Positions 8,553-17,711 of a DNA stretch of 59,252 bases are shown one piece after another. Made by a program: the position numbers and the translations under genes. The notes beneath the pieces are model-generated. The model did no database searches. It was given only the letters and a program-made list of their open reading frames with translations, and had not been told where the DNA came from. The stretch is from the NCBI GenBank assembly GCA_002298145.1, contig DBMP01000028.1, positions 1 through 59,252 of the forward strand, read 5' to 3'. Each line of letters begins with the position of its first letter. Positions within the stretch are counted from its first letter, which is position 1. The stretch is from Spartobacteria bacterium UBA695 (GTDB lineage Bacteria > Verrucomicrobiota > Verrucomicrobiia > Chthoniobacterales > Chthoniobacteraceae).

Positions 8553-10220
8553 TTACGGAAAGGGTGTAATAAAAGGGTCTGAATTCTGTTCTAGGCCACG
8601 TATAGCCTTGATGGAGAGTGGAGCAGTTGAAGGAGGCGATGGCTGTTCCGACACCTGCCGCAAACTATGCATTTCTGTCAATGTCGCGGTAATTGGTTTG
8701 CCCTGTTGATTCTTTTGCGGTGCTTTATAGGTATGATAACAAACAATACCAGATGCAATTGATATAGATATAATCCATACGGACATAATTACTCGCATGC
8801 GCTTCTCTACGTAGGATCGAGTGGCCGCTATTGCTGTGGAATAACCTCCATTTGTTGCATCCTCTGAATCAATATTCCCGAAAATTTTGTCGAAATCAAT
8901 GGGAGCAAAAAAAGTAGAATATTGCCGCCGCAGATCCACGTAAAGTGCCTCAGATCTATCCATCTCCGCATTGACCGAAGACTTGGCATACAGAGCATGA
9001 AGCAATGATATCGCCGCCAATGCATATCCTAAACTCGCAGTCTGCTGGGTAAAAGCCCCATCAAATGTTTTGTCCTGTAAAACTTTAATTAACAGAAAAG
9101 AGGTGACGAAGGTCACAAGGCCATAGAAGTTTTTCTCTAAATTCGATACTGCGTTTTCGACAGACTTGGACGCCTTGCCGTCGATTTCGAGAATAAACGA
9201 TGTAACCTTGCTTCGGATCTCGACATAGTCCTTGAGATTCCTCGTTAGGTATAGTTCGTATCCAGACTTAATTGCCGGTAGAACTCGTGGATCTAAATTG
9301 AATATACTATCAGTCCAGTGGAGTGAAATAAAATTTCTGGCTAACCCAAGTCGATCTCCAAGAGGTCCAGCTGCCCTGTATTGGTAAACCCAGTCATAGA
9401 TTTGCTGAAGGCTATCGTTACGGGATTCCGGAATTGTAGACCAGCTAAACGTCTCCTCCTGCATCCGGTGCCCTATTAGCCGAACAAGAAAGTGGTCTTC
9501 ATCCGATTTAATGACTGCATCCGCCAAAGATGCGACTGAAAGAAAGTTTTCGAGGCGTGCAAACGACCTATAACAACTAGGCAAACCGGAGCCCGTAATG
9601 ATGCGAAAATCTTCTGGGAATAGTCTACAGTTCCAATCGGTCGTAACAACTTCGCGACGGGCCATTGTTAACTCAGCCCGTTCCTTCGCTGATTTGTGAA
9701 AAGTCGCCGCAACCGAGGCGGAACTAACAAAAGCAAAGGTCTCAGATCCCCAAGGAGGGTCGAACGAACTGTGTACAAATGCAACGTGTTCGGCAGCGTC
9801 GAGCACGAATGAAAACTGCCCAATTAGATCGGTAATTCTTTGGTCGGAAATCCACCTGAAGAAAACTTCCGGGTCAAACAGGCGAATGATACCTTCGACA
9901 ATGCGATTGGAAACACTAAAGCTAACATATATTGACTGGCAGTCGCAATATGATTGACCAAGATCGCGATACATGTCCGCCCAGCGGGAGCCGTTTTGGG
10001 GCGTGAAAGTGAAAGGCGATTCAGCGCAATCTAACTCTACCGAAAACATCCACGTGTCACTGGCTAGTGTTCCGAAATGCTCCGCAACCTCATCTAAGGA
10101 CCGAAGTGTGCTTGGTTGTCCATGCCAACGGAAATTGGCAGTCTTGATCGTCTCATTGGCTTGTTCCACTGTTGGATCGGCAACGAAACAACGAACGAGT
10201 TCGTTCAAACGCGTCGTCAT
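8553..10220 (-). CDS. Unknown membrane-anchored protein, putative defence partner
   Basis: 555 aa. I do not recognise a family. A soluble N-terminal part of about 360 residues precedes three predicted transmembrane helices (about 365-382, 395-412 and 476-497), with a helical segment between the second and third and a Pro/Ser-rich tail. The gene starts 7 nt after the stop of the gene at 10227-11261, so the two form an operon. The STAND gene follows 159 nt downstream on the same strand. An association of a membrane protein with a soluble, possibly DNA-binding partner inside an island recalls two-gene systems such as Kiwa, but no similarity to KwaA is evident. Composition is AT-rich. A role in defence is inferred from context only. 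Confidence 0.6.
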   Translation of the reverse strand: MTTRLNELVRCFVADPTVEQANETIKTANFRWHGQPSTLRSLDEVAEHFGTLASDTWMFSVELDCAESPFTFTPQNGSRWADMYRDLGQSYCDCQSIYVSFSVSNRIVEGIIRLFDPEVFFRWISDQRITDLIGQFSFVLDAAEHVAFVHSSFDPPWGSETFAFVSSASVAATFHKSAKERAELTMARREVVTTDWNCRLFPEDFRIITGSGLPSCYRSFARLENFLSVASLADAVIKSDEDHFLVRLIGHRMQEETFSWSTIPESRNDSLQQIYDWVYQYRAAGPLGDRLGLARNFISLHWTDSIFNLDPRVLPAIKSGYELYLTRNLKDYVEIRSKVTSFILEIDGKASKSVENAVSNLEKNFYGLVTFVTSFLLIKVLQDKTFDGAFTQQTASLGYALAAISLLHALYAKSSVNAEMDRSEALYVDLRRQYSTFFAPIDFDKIFGNIDSEDATNGGYSTAIAATRSYVEKRMRVIMSVWIISISIASGIVCYHTYKAPQKNQQGKPITATLTEMHSLRQVSEQPSPPSTAPLSIKAIRGLEQNSDPFITPFP

Positions 10221-10226
10221 AAGTAT

Positions 10227-11261
10227 TTACTTTCCGCCCAGGCAGCTCCAGCCATCTTCCGAGACTACAAACACTCCTTTTTCTTCATTGATAATTTCAG
10301 CCCGAACGACAGCTTTAAGGTCTTCGAGTGGCGATCTGATCACTAGGTCAACATCTTGCGTTAGCCGAATTGGAGTGAGGCGAATATTGCAAGCTTTATC
10401 ATTAATCTCAAATCTGGCATCGAACCGCTTATTTAGCGTTTTTGATTTCTCTGGAAGTTCGGCAGCCTTTTGACGGAGAGAGTTTATATCCAGAGTCTCC
10501 GTTTCCGGTCGATAGGTCCCCAGAACTGTATTTACCACATCCGCGTGGACATACGCTTTTTGAGTTCGAAAGTAGTATGCTATGCTGTTGCGCAGAATGT
10601 GGTAGTCTGGTTCCGACTTCGGCTTCACCGATTTTACCAGAAATTCTTTCCAAGCTCCGTAAGCCCTCCTGCTGTTTGTGTCATTACTAGTTTCTTCGAC
10701 CAACTCCAAAAAATCTCGCCACCAAAATTGAGAAATAGTGGAATTTGAGTCGTAAATTGCGATTTCATGGAAATTCACACCTTCGTCAGTTTTGTCGAGC
10801 GTGCAGAAGCATGTTTTCAATACCCGGTTTCGGTCAAAAGGAAATCCCGCTTCGCGCTGCCACGTGGTTCGACTTAGGTAGCTCATCTGCTCGAGCTTGG
10901 CGAGGAGGAGGCACGGCTGACCATTACATAAAAGAGAAACGGTCAGCAGGTCCCCCGACTGTGGATGAACGACACCGTTTTCCACCTTGCGTTGACACTC
11001 ACACAATCGTTGAGCGAGAACGTCGGAGGAAGGCAGAAAACTTTTTGTCTCCAAAAGACCAAGTAGTTTAGCTTTCGCTTCGGGTTCCCGCCCGGCCGGA
11101 AAGCCGAACAGTCTCACGCCCGATTCGGAACCGAGGAACCCAAGCAGTGCGCGCACGTAACCGGAGACCTCGTTTTCGCTCTTTATAGTCTCTGCTCCCA
11201 CGGCTCCAGTTGCATCCGTCGGTATTTTGTGAAGCACAAAGTTGTTTAGTGCTATTTCCAT
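10227..11261 (-). CDS. Putative nucleoid-associated (NA37/NdpA-like) protein
   Basis: 344 aa, first gene of a two-gene operon with the membrane protein at 8553-10220 (6-nt gap). The layout resembles the 37-kDa nucleoid-associated family: an N-terminal helical part, a central beta region ending in AIYDSNSTISQFWWRDFLEL, a helical middle, and a C-terminal strand-rich domain ending IINEEKGVFVVSEDGWSCL. The match is by general pattern, not a diagnostic motif, so it could instead be a DUF4868/KwaB-type or an unrelated protein. No clear ribosome binding site precedes the ATG. The AT-rich composition, island position and coupling to a membrane protein suggest a phage-defence pair. Confidence 0.45.
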   Translation of the reverse strand: MEIALNNFVLHKIPTDATGAVGAETIKSENEVSGYVRALLGFLGSESGVRLFGFPAGREPEAKAKLLGLLETKSFLPSSDVLAQRLCECQRKVENGVVHPQSGDLLTVSLLCNGQPCLLLAKLEQMSYLSRTTWQREAGFPFDRNRVLKTCFCTLDKTDEGVNFHEIAIYDSNSTISQFWWRDFLELVEETSNDTNSRRAYGAWKEFLVKSVKPKSEPDYHILRNSIAYYFRTQKAYVHADVVNTVLGTYRPETETLDINSLRQKAAELPEKSKTLNKRFDARFEINDKACNIRLTPIRLTQDVDLVIRSPLEDLKAVVRAEIINEEKGVFVVSEDGWSCLGGK

Positions 11262-12073
11262 GGTGAGTTGGGGGGATATTTCGTTGTCAGACGATGGTCA
11301 GCACTGCGCGGCGAAGCCCCCAGATATGGAGCCATTCATGAATTCCTTCGTTTCCCCGTTTAACCGCGTATCGTACGGAACAACACTGGCTATTGGAGAT
11401 TTGCGCTGAACTCACACTGATGTGCAAGACTTTTCGGCTCTTTTCTTCGGATGTGAGAAAGGGCTGCGGTGAGGAACATGGGAAAAGGAGCAACAACTGA
11501 CGCCGAAAACAATTGGGCAACATCATTCCTCCTCTACATTCCGGCAGCCCTGTTCAAACTGGGAGGGTGTAAAGTTTCTTCTGTAATTGGATTCTTCGCG
11601 AACCGAGTGCAGCCGGCCCCGGAAGGGGCTTTCGCAAAGTTCGTCGGGGGCTGGCCAGTGTGGTTTCCTGTTGGGGTGCAGCAAACACAACCAACAAAAG
11701 CACACCTCTTTATGAGCCTTTGCCTTTCTGCAAATTTTCCTTTTTGATGGACGGGTTGAAAACAAGGCGAGGCTTGTCGAGGAACAGGAAGCTTCTCCTG
11801 CATGCAGTCCAACCCCAGTTTTGAAAAGCGTTGGGCAAGGAAGTCCATTCCGAAAGGTCACTTAACCAGATTTCGGGCAAAACAGAGAGTCGAGAGAGGT
11901 TTGGGCCGGTTGGGGCGCAAAAAGAGAAAAACAGGGGGCTCCTTCCTCTCTCGGGAAAAAACAGAGAAAATGGACACGCCGCGCAAGTGGCTGTGTTTCA
12001 ATGAGTTGCCGAGATCGAGTGATCTACGGGGTTATTTAACCCAGATGGCACTGGTTTCTCAATGCCGAGGAAA
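11262..12073. other. Gene-poor 0.8-kb island end before tRNA-fMet
   Basis: No convincing gene. A minus-strand frame at 11287-11526 ends with VKRGNEGIHEWLHIWGLRR, which could be the tail of a decayed gene, and plus-strand frames at 11469-11747 and 11802-12095 have no recognisable domains. The stretch is probably a junction of degraded mobile DNA. Confidence 0.4.
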
Positions 12074-12150
12074 TGGTTGCGGGGGCGGGATTTGAACCCG
12101 CGGCCTTCAGGTTATGAGCCTGACGAGCTACCAGGCTGCTCCACCCCGCG
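12074..12150 (-). tRNA. Initiator tRNA-Met (CAT), with encoded CCA
   Basis: The minus strand reads CGCGGGGTGGAGCAG at the 5' end, anticodon loop CTCATAA, T arm GGGTTCAAATCCC and 3' CAACCA. The mismatched C1-A72 pair and the row of three G-C pairs at the base of the anticodon stem are initiator features. The 3' CCA is encoded (12074-12076). The 3' end faces the foreign island. Confidence 0.95.
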
Positions 12151-12330
12151 ATCTGGTCTGTTCAAAGTAGCTCAGAACGTGGCCTTTGCAAGTCCGTTTT
12201 TAGTTTTTATCCGAAATATCGGGCTCCCCTGAGTAATTCCCCCTTCCGCCTAGCCGAAATTTCTTTCTCTTCCTCTCCATTCGCCCTAGTTATTGGGGCG
12301 GCAGCCAAAATCTCCACAGGAAACACGTGT

Positions 12331-13068
12331 ATGTTGCATCGTATCGTTAATCTCATCCGCGGCTTTATTGGTCTGATGGTCGGCAAGGCGGAACGCCAGA
12401 ATCCCGAAGCCTTGCTCGAGTTGGAAAAGGAGAATCTGCGCAAGCAGATCGGCAACTATAATCAGGGGCTTGCCGCGCATGCGGGGCTCTGTGAGCGGTT
12501 GGTCGGCCAGGTGCGCAATCGCGAGGCGGAGGAGGCCGATCTAAAGGCGAAAACGACGGCTCATTTGCGCGCCGGTAATCGCGATGTTGCCGGGCAATAT
12601 GCGCTGCGGCTCCAGACGGTCTCCCGTGAGATTGATGAGAACCGCAAGCAGCTTGAGCAGGCGGAGGCGGCTTATCGCGAATTGGTGCAAGCCCGCGATG
12701 TGGCAGTGAAGGCGGCCAAGGATAAGATCGAGGCGATGAGCAGCGCGGTCAGTGATCTTAAGGTAAAGCGCGCCACGGCGGAACTCGCGGAGATGGCCAG
12801 CGGAATGATCGGGGCGATTGGCGGGGTGGGGGAAAATTCCGACCGCCTCAAGCAATTGCTCGATGAGGAGAAGGCGAAGGCGGCGGGCCGCATTCGGGTA
12901 GCGCGTGATTCGATGGGCGCGGAGGGGATTGCGCTGAAGGAGACCGAGCAGAACGCGCTGGCCGAGCAGGCTCTGGAGGATTTTGCCGCAAAGGAGGGGA
13001 TCCTGTTGGACCCGAAAATCATCCCTCCTTCGGAAAACCCCGAGCCGCCCAAGCGGTTGCAACCGTAG
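12331..13068 (+). CDS. PspA/IM30 family membrane-stress protein
   Basis: 245 aa, with an N-terminal amphipathic helix (MLHRIVNLIRGFIGLMVGK) followed by a long continuous coiled coil to about residue 170, then a shorter helical section and a Pro-rich tail. This is the fold of PspA/IM30/Vipp1, ESCRT-III-like proteins that polymerise on the inner membrane and protect it under stress. It stands alone behind the initiator tRNA; no PspF-type regulator or clear sigma-54 promoter was found nearby. Length is slightly above E. coli PspA (222 aa). Confidence 0.85.
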   Translation: MLHRIVNLIRGFIGLMVGKAERQNPEALLELEKENLRKQIGNYNQGLAAHAGLCERLVGQVRNREAEEADLKAKTTAHLRAGNRDVAGQYALRLQTVSREIDENRKQLEQAEAAYRELVQARDVAVKAAKDKIEAMSSAVSDLKVKRATAELAEMASGMIGAIGGVGENSDRLKQLLDEEKAKAAGRIRVARDSMGAEGIALKETEQNALAEQALEDFAAKEGILLDPKIIPPSENPEPPKRLQP

Positions 13069-13106
13069 GCCCGGGGGGGCAGCGGATATGCCGCTCTAGC
13101 CGCCGT

Positions 13107-14051
13107 CTACAGCCCTGCAAGCTTCCAGCCCCACGAAACCCAGTAGGGCATGGTCAGGAGCGCCAGCGCCGTGGTGCCGATTACAATCTGGACGGCGAGG
13201 CCGACGTCGCCGCCTTGGTGCTTGACTAGGGCCACGGGAAATAGCCCTGCGGGCATGGCGGCCTGGACGATGAGCACTTGCTTGAGCTCCACCGTGCAGG
13301 GCATCCACCACGCCACGGCCAGGAAGGTCAGCGGCAGGAAGCCCAGTCGCAGAAAGCATGCGCCGCTGAAGGCCCGGGCGTCGCTCCACGAGGGCTTGGC
13401 GTCGCCCAGGAAGTCGGTAATGATGGCCCCGGTGAGGAGCAGCGCCAGAGGGATGGCGGAGTTGCCCATCATGGAGAGCGCCGTGAAGACCCAGTCCAGG
13501 CTTTTCGGAACGGCCTCGCGGAAATGCAGCAGATTGAGCACCACGGAGGCGAGCACGGTGATGACAGGGACGTTGAAGATGCGCCGCCAGAGGCTGATCC
13601 CGGTGCGATTAGGTAATATTAATGCGGTCGCCACCCAGAAGGTCAGCTCCACGCCGAGGTTGAACAGGAAGAGCACCCCGAGGGCCTGTTTGCCGAAGAG
13701 GCTGCCCACGATCGGGATGGCCGTGAAGGCGTAATTATAGATGCCGGTGACGTAGACGAACGTGCGGGTGGGCGCTCCCTGGGTAATGCGCAGCAGCCGC
13801 GCGCCCAGCCAGCAGAAGGCGAACCCGGCCACCATGGTCGCCGCGCCGATGAGCGGCGGCACCCAGAGGTTCGCGGCCTGGTGGAGCGCCTCGTTGCCCA
13901 GGATGTTGGTGGCGATCAGGCAGGGGTAGAAAAAGTTGAGGTAAATGCGCATCAGGCTGGCGTCGGCCTCGGTTGAGAGGACGCCGGTGCGGCGGGCGAT
14001 GAGCCCGGCGAGCATGATGACAAAGACAGGGGCGATGGCGGCGAAAAGCAT
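13107..14051 (-). CDS. AEC (auxin efflux carrier) family transporter
   Basis: 314 aa with about ten hydrophobic helices. It starts MLFAAIAPVFVIMLAGLIARR and has the family's asparagine-bearing half-helices near YVTGIYNYAFTAIPI and the repeat in the second half (VLIVQAAMPAGLFPVAL). AEC proteins are secondary carriers for organic anions such as malate or malonate; the substrate here cannot be told. The start follows rsmE by 41 nt on the same strand, so the two are probably co-transcribed. Confidence 0.85.
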   Translation of the reverse strand: MLFAAIAPVFVIMLAGLIARRTGVLSTEADASLMRIYLNFFYPCLIATNILGNEALHQAANLWVPPLIGAATMVAGFAFCWLGARLLRITQGAPTRTFVYVTGIYNYAFTAIPIVGSLFGKQALGVLFLFNLGVELTFWVATALILPNRTGISLWRRIFNVPVITVLASVVLNLLHFREAVPKSLDWVFTALSMMGNSAIPLALLLTGAIITDFLGDAKPSWSDARAFSGACFLRLGFLPLTFLAVAWWMPCTVELKQVLIVQAAMPAGLFPVALVKHQGGDVGLAVQIVIGTTALALLTMPYWVSWGWKLAGL

Positions 14052-14092
14052 GGGCGGAGGAGCGCGGGCGGCGGTGGCGGCTTAGCAGACGG

Positions 14093-14836
14093 TTAGCCGA
14101 GCAGTTCGTAGCTTAGCACGCTCAGGCAATAGAGCGCGGCGGTTTCGGTGCGGAGCACGATGGGGCCGAGCGTGATCGGCTGGCTCCCGGCATCGAGCGC
14201 GAGCGCAGTTTCCCCGGGGGTGAAGTCCCCCTCCGGGCCGATCAGGATGAGCACGCTTTGCGGAGGGGTCCCGCCCCGTTCGCGCAGCGCCTCGGCAAGC
14301 ACCTCTTTGGGGTGGCGCGAGCCGGGGGCCAGCGAGGCGATCAGCTTCAGGTCGAATGCGTTTTGCAGCAGGCGCTCCATTGGCTGCGGGGTGAGTACGG
14401 AGGGGAGCCAGTTCTGCCCACACTGTTTGCAGGCCTCGACCGCCACGGCTTGCCATTTTTCCTGTTTGTGCACGGCCTCGCGGGCGTCGCATTGGACGAC
14501 GGTGTGTTCAGTAAGGAGCGGGGCCACGGCGGCAGCGCCCAGTTCGGTCGCCTTCTGGACTACGAGGTCCATGTTCTTGCCCTTGGGGATCGCCTGGCCC
14601 AGGGTGACGCGGCAGCGTTGCGGAGCGGCCTGGGTGAGCCCCAGCGCCTTGAGGGAGACGGTGCGTTTGGTCGTGGCGGTGATCTCGGCCGTGGCCTGGC
14701 AGCCCTGGCCATTGAATAACACCGCGCGGTCTCCGGCCTTCATGCGGAGCACGTGCAGGGCATGGTGGGCCTCCTCCTCGCCCAGCTCCAGGGAGGCGGG
14801 GTTCCAGCGCTCGGGTGAAATGTAAAAACGGGGCAT
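14093..14836 (-). CDS. 16S rRNA m3U1498 methyltransferase RsmE
   Basis: 247 aa from the ATG at 14836; the reading frame stays open for another kilobase upstream but that part is antisense to the GH3 gene. An N-terminal PUA-like domain (MPRFYISPE...GEEEAHHALHVLRM) is followed by a SPOUT methyltransferase domain with the knot motifs LILIGPEGDFTPGE and ITLGPIVLRTETAAL. The order and length match RsmE, which methylates N3 of U1498 in 16S rRNA using S-adenosylmethionine. It heads a probable two-gene unit with the AEC transporter. Confidence 0.95.
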   Translation of the reverse strand: MPRFYISPERWNPASLELGEEEAHHALHVLRMKAGDRAVLFNGQGCQATAEITATTKRTVSLKALGLTQAAPQRCRVTLGQAIPKGKNMDLVVQKATELGAAAVAPLLTEHTVVQCDAREAVHKQEKWQAVAVEACKQCGQNWLPSVLTPQPMERLLQNAFDLKLIASLAPGSRHPKEVLAEALRERGGTPPQSVLILIGPEGDFTPGETALALDAGSQPITLGPIVLRTETAALYCLSVLSYELLG

Positions 14837-15043
14837 GGCTCCATCATGAGGCGGGCGCGTGGGCGGGTGCAATTTCCAATCGCAAAACGGCATAAAAAGC
14901 GCAAAAGACGCGAAGCCCCACCGCCCGCGCAAGGTGCTCATTCGGCCCCCTTTGGCAACGGCGGGCACCCGGAAAAAAATTCCGCAAGAAACCTTGCCGA
15001 AACGCCGCTTCAGTGCAAACGTCAGGCAACGGTAGTTCCCCTT

Positions 15044-17620
15044 ATGACGCACCGCTTCTTCTCCCCTCTGAAGGCCGCGTTCACCTCCACCGTCATGAGC
15101 CTCGCCCTGGTGTGCGGCACCCAGGCAGAGCCCGGCTCGCATCCCTCCGCTCCCCCGTACCGGGACGCCTCCCTGCCGCCCGGACAGCGAACAGAGGACC
15201 TCCTGGGGCGGCTGACGCTGGAGGAGAAAATCAAGCTCCTCGGCGGGTATCAATTTTACACCATGCCCATCGAGCGCCTCGGCATCCCCTCCTTTGTCAT
15301 GTCCGACGGTCCGCAAGGCGTGCGCACCTTCGGCAAAGGGTGCGCCTTCCCGTGCGGCGCGGCCCTGGCGGCCACGTGGAACCCCGCCCTCGCCCGCTTT
15401 AACGGCGAGCAGCTTGGCCTGGAGGCCCGGGCGCGGGGCATCCACTACCTCCTCGGGCCGGGCATGAACATCTGCCGCGTGGCCGTTAACGGGCGTAATT
15501 TCGAGTACTTCGGCGAGGACCCCTACCTGGCTTCCATGATGGCCTCCCAGTACGTCCAGGGCGTCCAGAGCCAGGGAGTGATCGCCACCGTCAAACACTT
15601 TGCCGGGAACAACCAGGAATGGCAGCGCCTCTACGTTGACGCCAAAATCGACGAGCGCGCCCTGCACGAAATCTATTTCCCCGCCTTCAAACGCAGCATC
15701 CAGGAGGGCGGCGCGTGGGCGATCATGGACGCCTACAACCGGCTCAACGGCACCTACTGCACCGACAGCCTCTTCCTCCACAAAGACGTGCTGCGCGAGG
15801 GCTGGGGCTTTAAAGGCATCGTCATGTCCGACTGGGGCGCCTGCCACAGCGTCACCACACTTAACCACGGCATGGACCTCGAAATGCCAAGCGCAGCCAG
15901 CCTTTCCGAGCCCACCGTCAAAGCCGCCCTGGCGGATGGCCAGGTAACGCTCGAAGCCATCGACGCCGCCGTCCATCACATCCTCTTGGCCGAGTTCTCG
16001 ATGGGCTTCTTTGACCGGCCGCAGAAAAAGAAAGACCTCCCCGAGGATTCGCCCGAATCGTCGCGGGCCGCCCTGGAGATCGCCCGTTCGGCGGTGGTGC
16101 TCCTCAAAAACGCCAACGAAACGCTCCCACTGGACGCCTCAAAGATACGCTCGATCATCGTCTACGGCGACTACGCGCTAAAGACCCCCATCTCCGGCGG
16201 CGGGAGCGGCCACGTCACACCCTTCCACACCGTCAGCTACCTGGACGGCATCCGGGCTGCCGCCGGGGACAAAGTGAGCGTAAGCTTCGAGCCCGCGCCC
16301 AAGGCGGATCCCTCGGTATTCGAGACGCTGGCCTGCGCGCAAGTCACCGCAGACGGCCCCGCCGGGCTCAGCCTGAAGGCCACCGTAAGCCCCGCCAAAG
16401 AGCCCGAGGAAGCCGCGCAAACCGGCGGCGCGCAGCCGATGGAAGCCGTGGTCCCCGGCATCAACCTCGCCTGGGGCGACCAGAACCGCCCGTTTGGCAT
16501 CCCCGTCGGGCGCAACGGCGCGCTCACCTGGGAGGGCGTGCTCATCGCGCCGGAAGACGGCGACTGGGAGCTCGTCCGGGACTACGAGGGGACCGCCCGG
16601 TGGAACCCCAAGCCGAACATCCGCATCGGCACCCCGCCGCCGCAGTTTAGCGAAAACATGGTGCCGCAGTGGGAGACCGGCGACGGCCTGCATTTGACCA
16701 AGGGCCAGGCCGTGCCGATCCGCGTCCACTGGTATGTCTTCCCCCGGGGGCGGCAAACCATCAAAGTCGGTCTGCGCCGCATCGCTCCGGACGTGGAGCG
16801 CGCCCGGCAGGCCGATGCCGTCATCGTCTGCACCGGGCGCATGGCGGGCGAATCCAACGACAGCTTTTTCGATCTGCCGCTGGCCCAGCAGCGCCTCGTG
16901 GAGGCCCTCGCCGCCGTGAACCCGCGCACCATCGTCGTCAACACCAGCGGCGCGGGGCTCGGCCTGGCCGGGGTCAGCGAAGCCGCGCCCGCCCTGCTGC
17001 AAGCCTGGTTCCTGGGGCAGGAAGCCGGGACCGCCCTGGGCGAAATCCTCTTCGGCAAAGTGAACCCCTCGGGCCGCTTGCCGATGACCTTCGACCGCGA
17101 CCTCGCCGACAACGCCGCCTTTGCCAACTACCCGGGCGAACTTCCCGGCCCGAGCCAGCCGCCCGTGGTGGAGTACAAGGAAGGCGTCTTCGTCGGCTAC
17201 CGAGGCTACGACCGCTCTGGTAAAGCCCCGCTCTACCCCTTCGGTCACGGCCTCGGCTACACGCACTTCGCCTATGGCGACCTGAACGTCGAACGGATAG
17301 ACGAGGGTGCCAGAGTAACGCTTAATATTACCAACGACGGCCCGCGCGAAGGGGCCGAGGTAGTGCAAATCTACGCTGGCCAGCCCGGCTCCACGGTCGA
17401 GCGGCCGCCACGCGAGCTGAAAGGCTTTGCCAAGGTCTCGCTCCAGCCGGGAGAAACGCGGAAAGTCGCCATCGACCTGCCGCGCGACGCCTTCGCCTAC
17501 TGGAGCCCGGAGAAAAAAGCGTGGACCGTCGAACCCGGGGAATTCGTCATTGAAGCCGGGGCCTCCTCCCGCGACCTCCGGCTCAAACAAACCGTGCGGA
17601 TCGGGGAAACCGAGAAATAG
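15044..17620 (+). CDS. Secreted GH3 beta-glucosidase-type hydrolase with PA14-like insert
   Basis: 858 aa from the ATG at 15044, which precedes a signal peptide (MTHRFFSPLKAAFTSTVMSL...ALVCGTQAEP). Order: GH3 N-terminal barrel with RLGIPSFVMSDGPQG, the KHFAGNNQE substrate motif and nucleophile Asp263 in GIVMSDWGA; GH3 C-terminal sandwich, split by a PA14-like insert at roughly 480-600 (WEGVLIAPEDGDWEL, HWYVFPRGRQTIKVGL); and a fibronectin III-like domain at the C-terminus. PA14 inserts occur in GH3 enzymes acting on oligosaccharides and glycosylated natural products. Export suggests periplasmic or outer-surface glycan hydrolysis. The regulator at 17712 follows on the same strand 91 nt later. 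Confidence 0.9.
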   Translation: MTHRFFSPLKAAFTSTVMSLALVCGTQAEPGSHPSAPPYRDASLPPGQRTEDLLGRLTLEEKIKLLGGYQFYTMPIERLGIPSFVMSDGPQGVRTFGKGCAFPCGAALAATWNPALARFNGEQLGLEARARGIHYLLGPGMNICRVAVNGRNFEYFGEDPYLASMMASQYVQGVQSQGVIATVKHFAGNNQEWQRLYVDAKIDERALHEIYFPAFKRSIQEGGAWAIMDAYNRLNGTYCTDSLFLHKDVLREGWGFKGIVMSDWGACHSVTTLNHGMDLEMPSAASLSEPTVKAALADGQVTLEAIDAAVHHILLAEFSMGFFDRPQKKKDLPEDSPESSRAALEIARSAVVLLKNANETLPLDASKIRSIIVYGDYALKTPISGGGSGHVTPFHTVSYLDGIRAAAGDKVSVSFEPAPKADPSVFETLACAQVTADGPAGLSLKATVSPAKEPEEAAQTGGAQPMEAVVPGINLAWGDQNRPFGIPVGRNGALTWEGVLIAPEDGDWELVRDYEGTARWNPKPNIRIGTPPPQFSENMVPQWETGDGLHLTKGQAVPIRVHWYVFPRGRQTIKVGLRRIAPDVERARQADAVIVCTGRMAGESNDSFFDLPLAQQRLVEALAAVNPRTIVVNTSGAGLGLAGVSEAAPALLQAWFLGQEAGTALGEILFGKVNPSGRLPMTFDRDLADNAAFANYPGELPGPSQPPVVEYKEGVFVGYRGYDRSGKAPLYPFGHGLGYTHFAYGDLNVERIDEGARVTLNITNDGPREGAEVVQIYAGQPGSTVERPPRELKGFAKVSLQPGETRKVAIDLPRDAFAYWSPEKKAWTVEPGEFVIEAGASSRDLRLKQTVRIGETEK

Positions 17621-17711
17621 GCCCCAAAAAGAGGGCGGAAGTGTTTACCGAAGGTTTTTGAATCCCGGCCCCAGTCATGGTAGGGTAGCTGCCCTCACGC
17701 ACCATCCCAAT

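Larger units (their letters stand above)
1..12073. mobile_element. Foreign island (phage-type module plus putative defence genes) abutting tRNA-fMet
   Basis: A block of phage-type recombination genes, a severed serine recombinase and an AT-rich trio of putative defence genes ends exactly where the 3' end of the initiator tRNA lies (12074). Base use in 4017-12073 is clearly more AT-rich than the host genes from 12331 on. The left boundary is outside the window. I see no intact integrase and no second copy of the tRNA 3' end inside the window, so insertion at the tRNA is inference from gene content and position. The block may be a composite of several insertions. Confidence 0.55.

Noticed and set aside
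11287..11526. 79-codon minus-strand frame at the island border
   Set aside because: The C-terminus looks protein-like but no family or start signal can be named.
14837..15979. Long upstream extension of the rsmE frame
   Set aside because: It is antisense to the GH3 gene, a common effect in high-GC DNA; rsmE starts at 14836.
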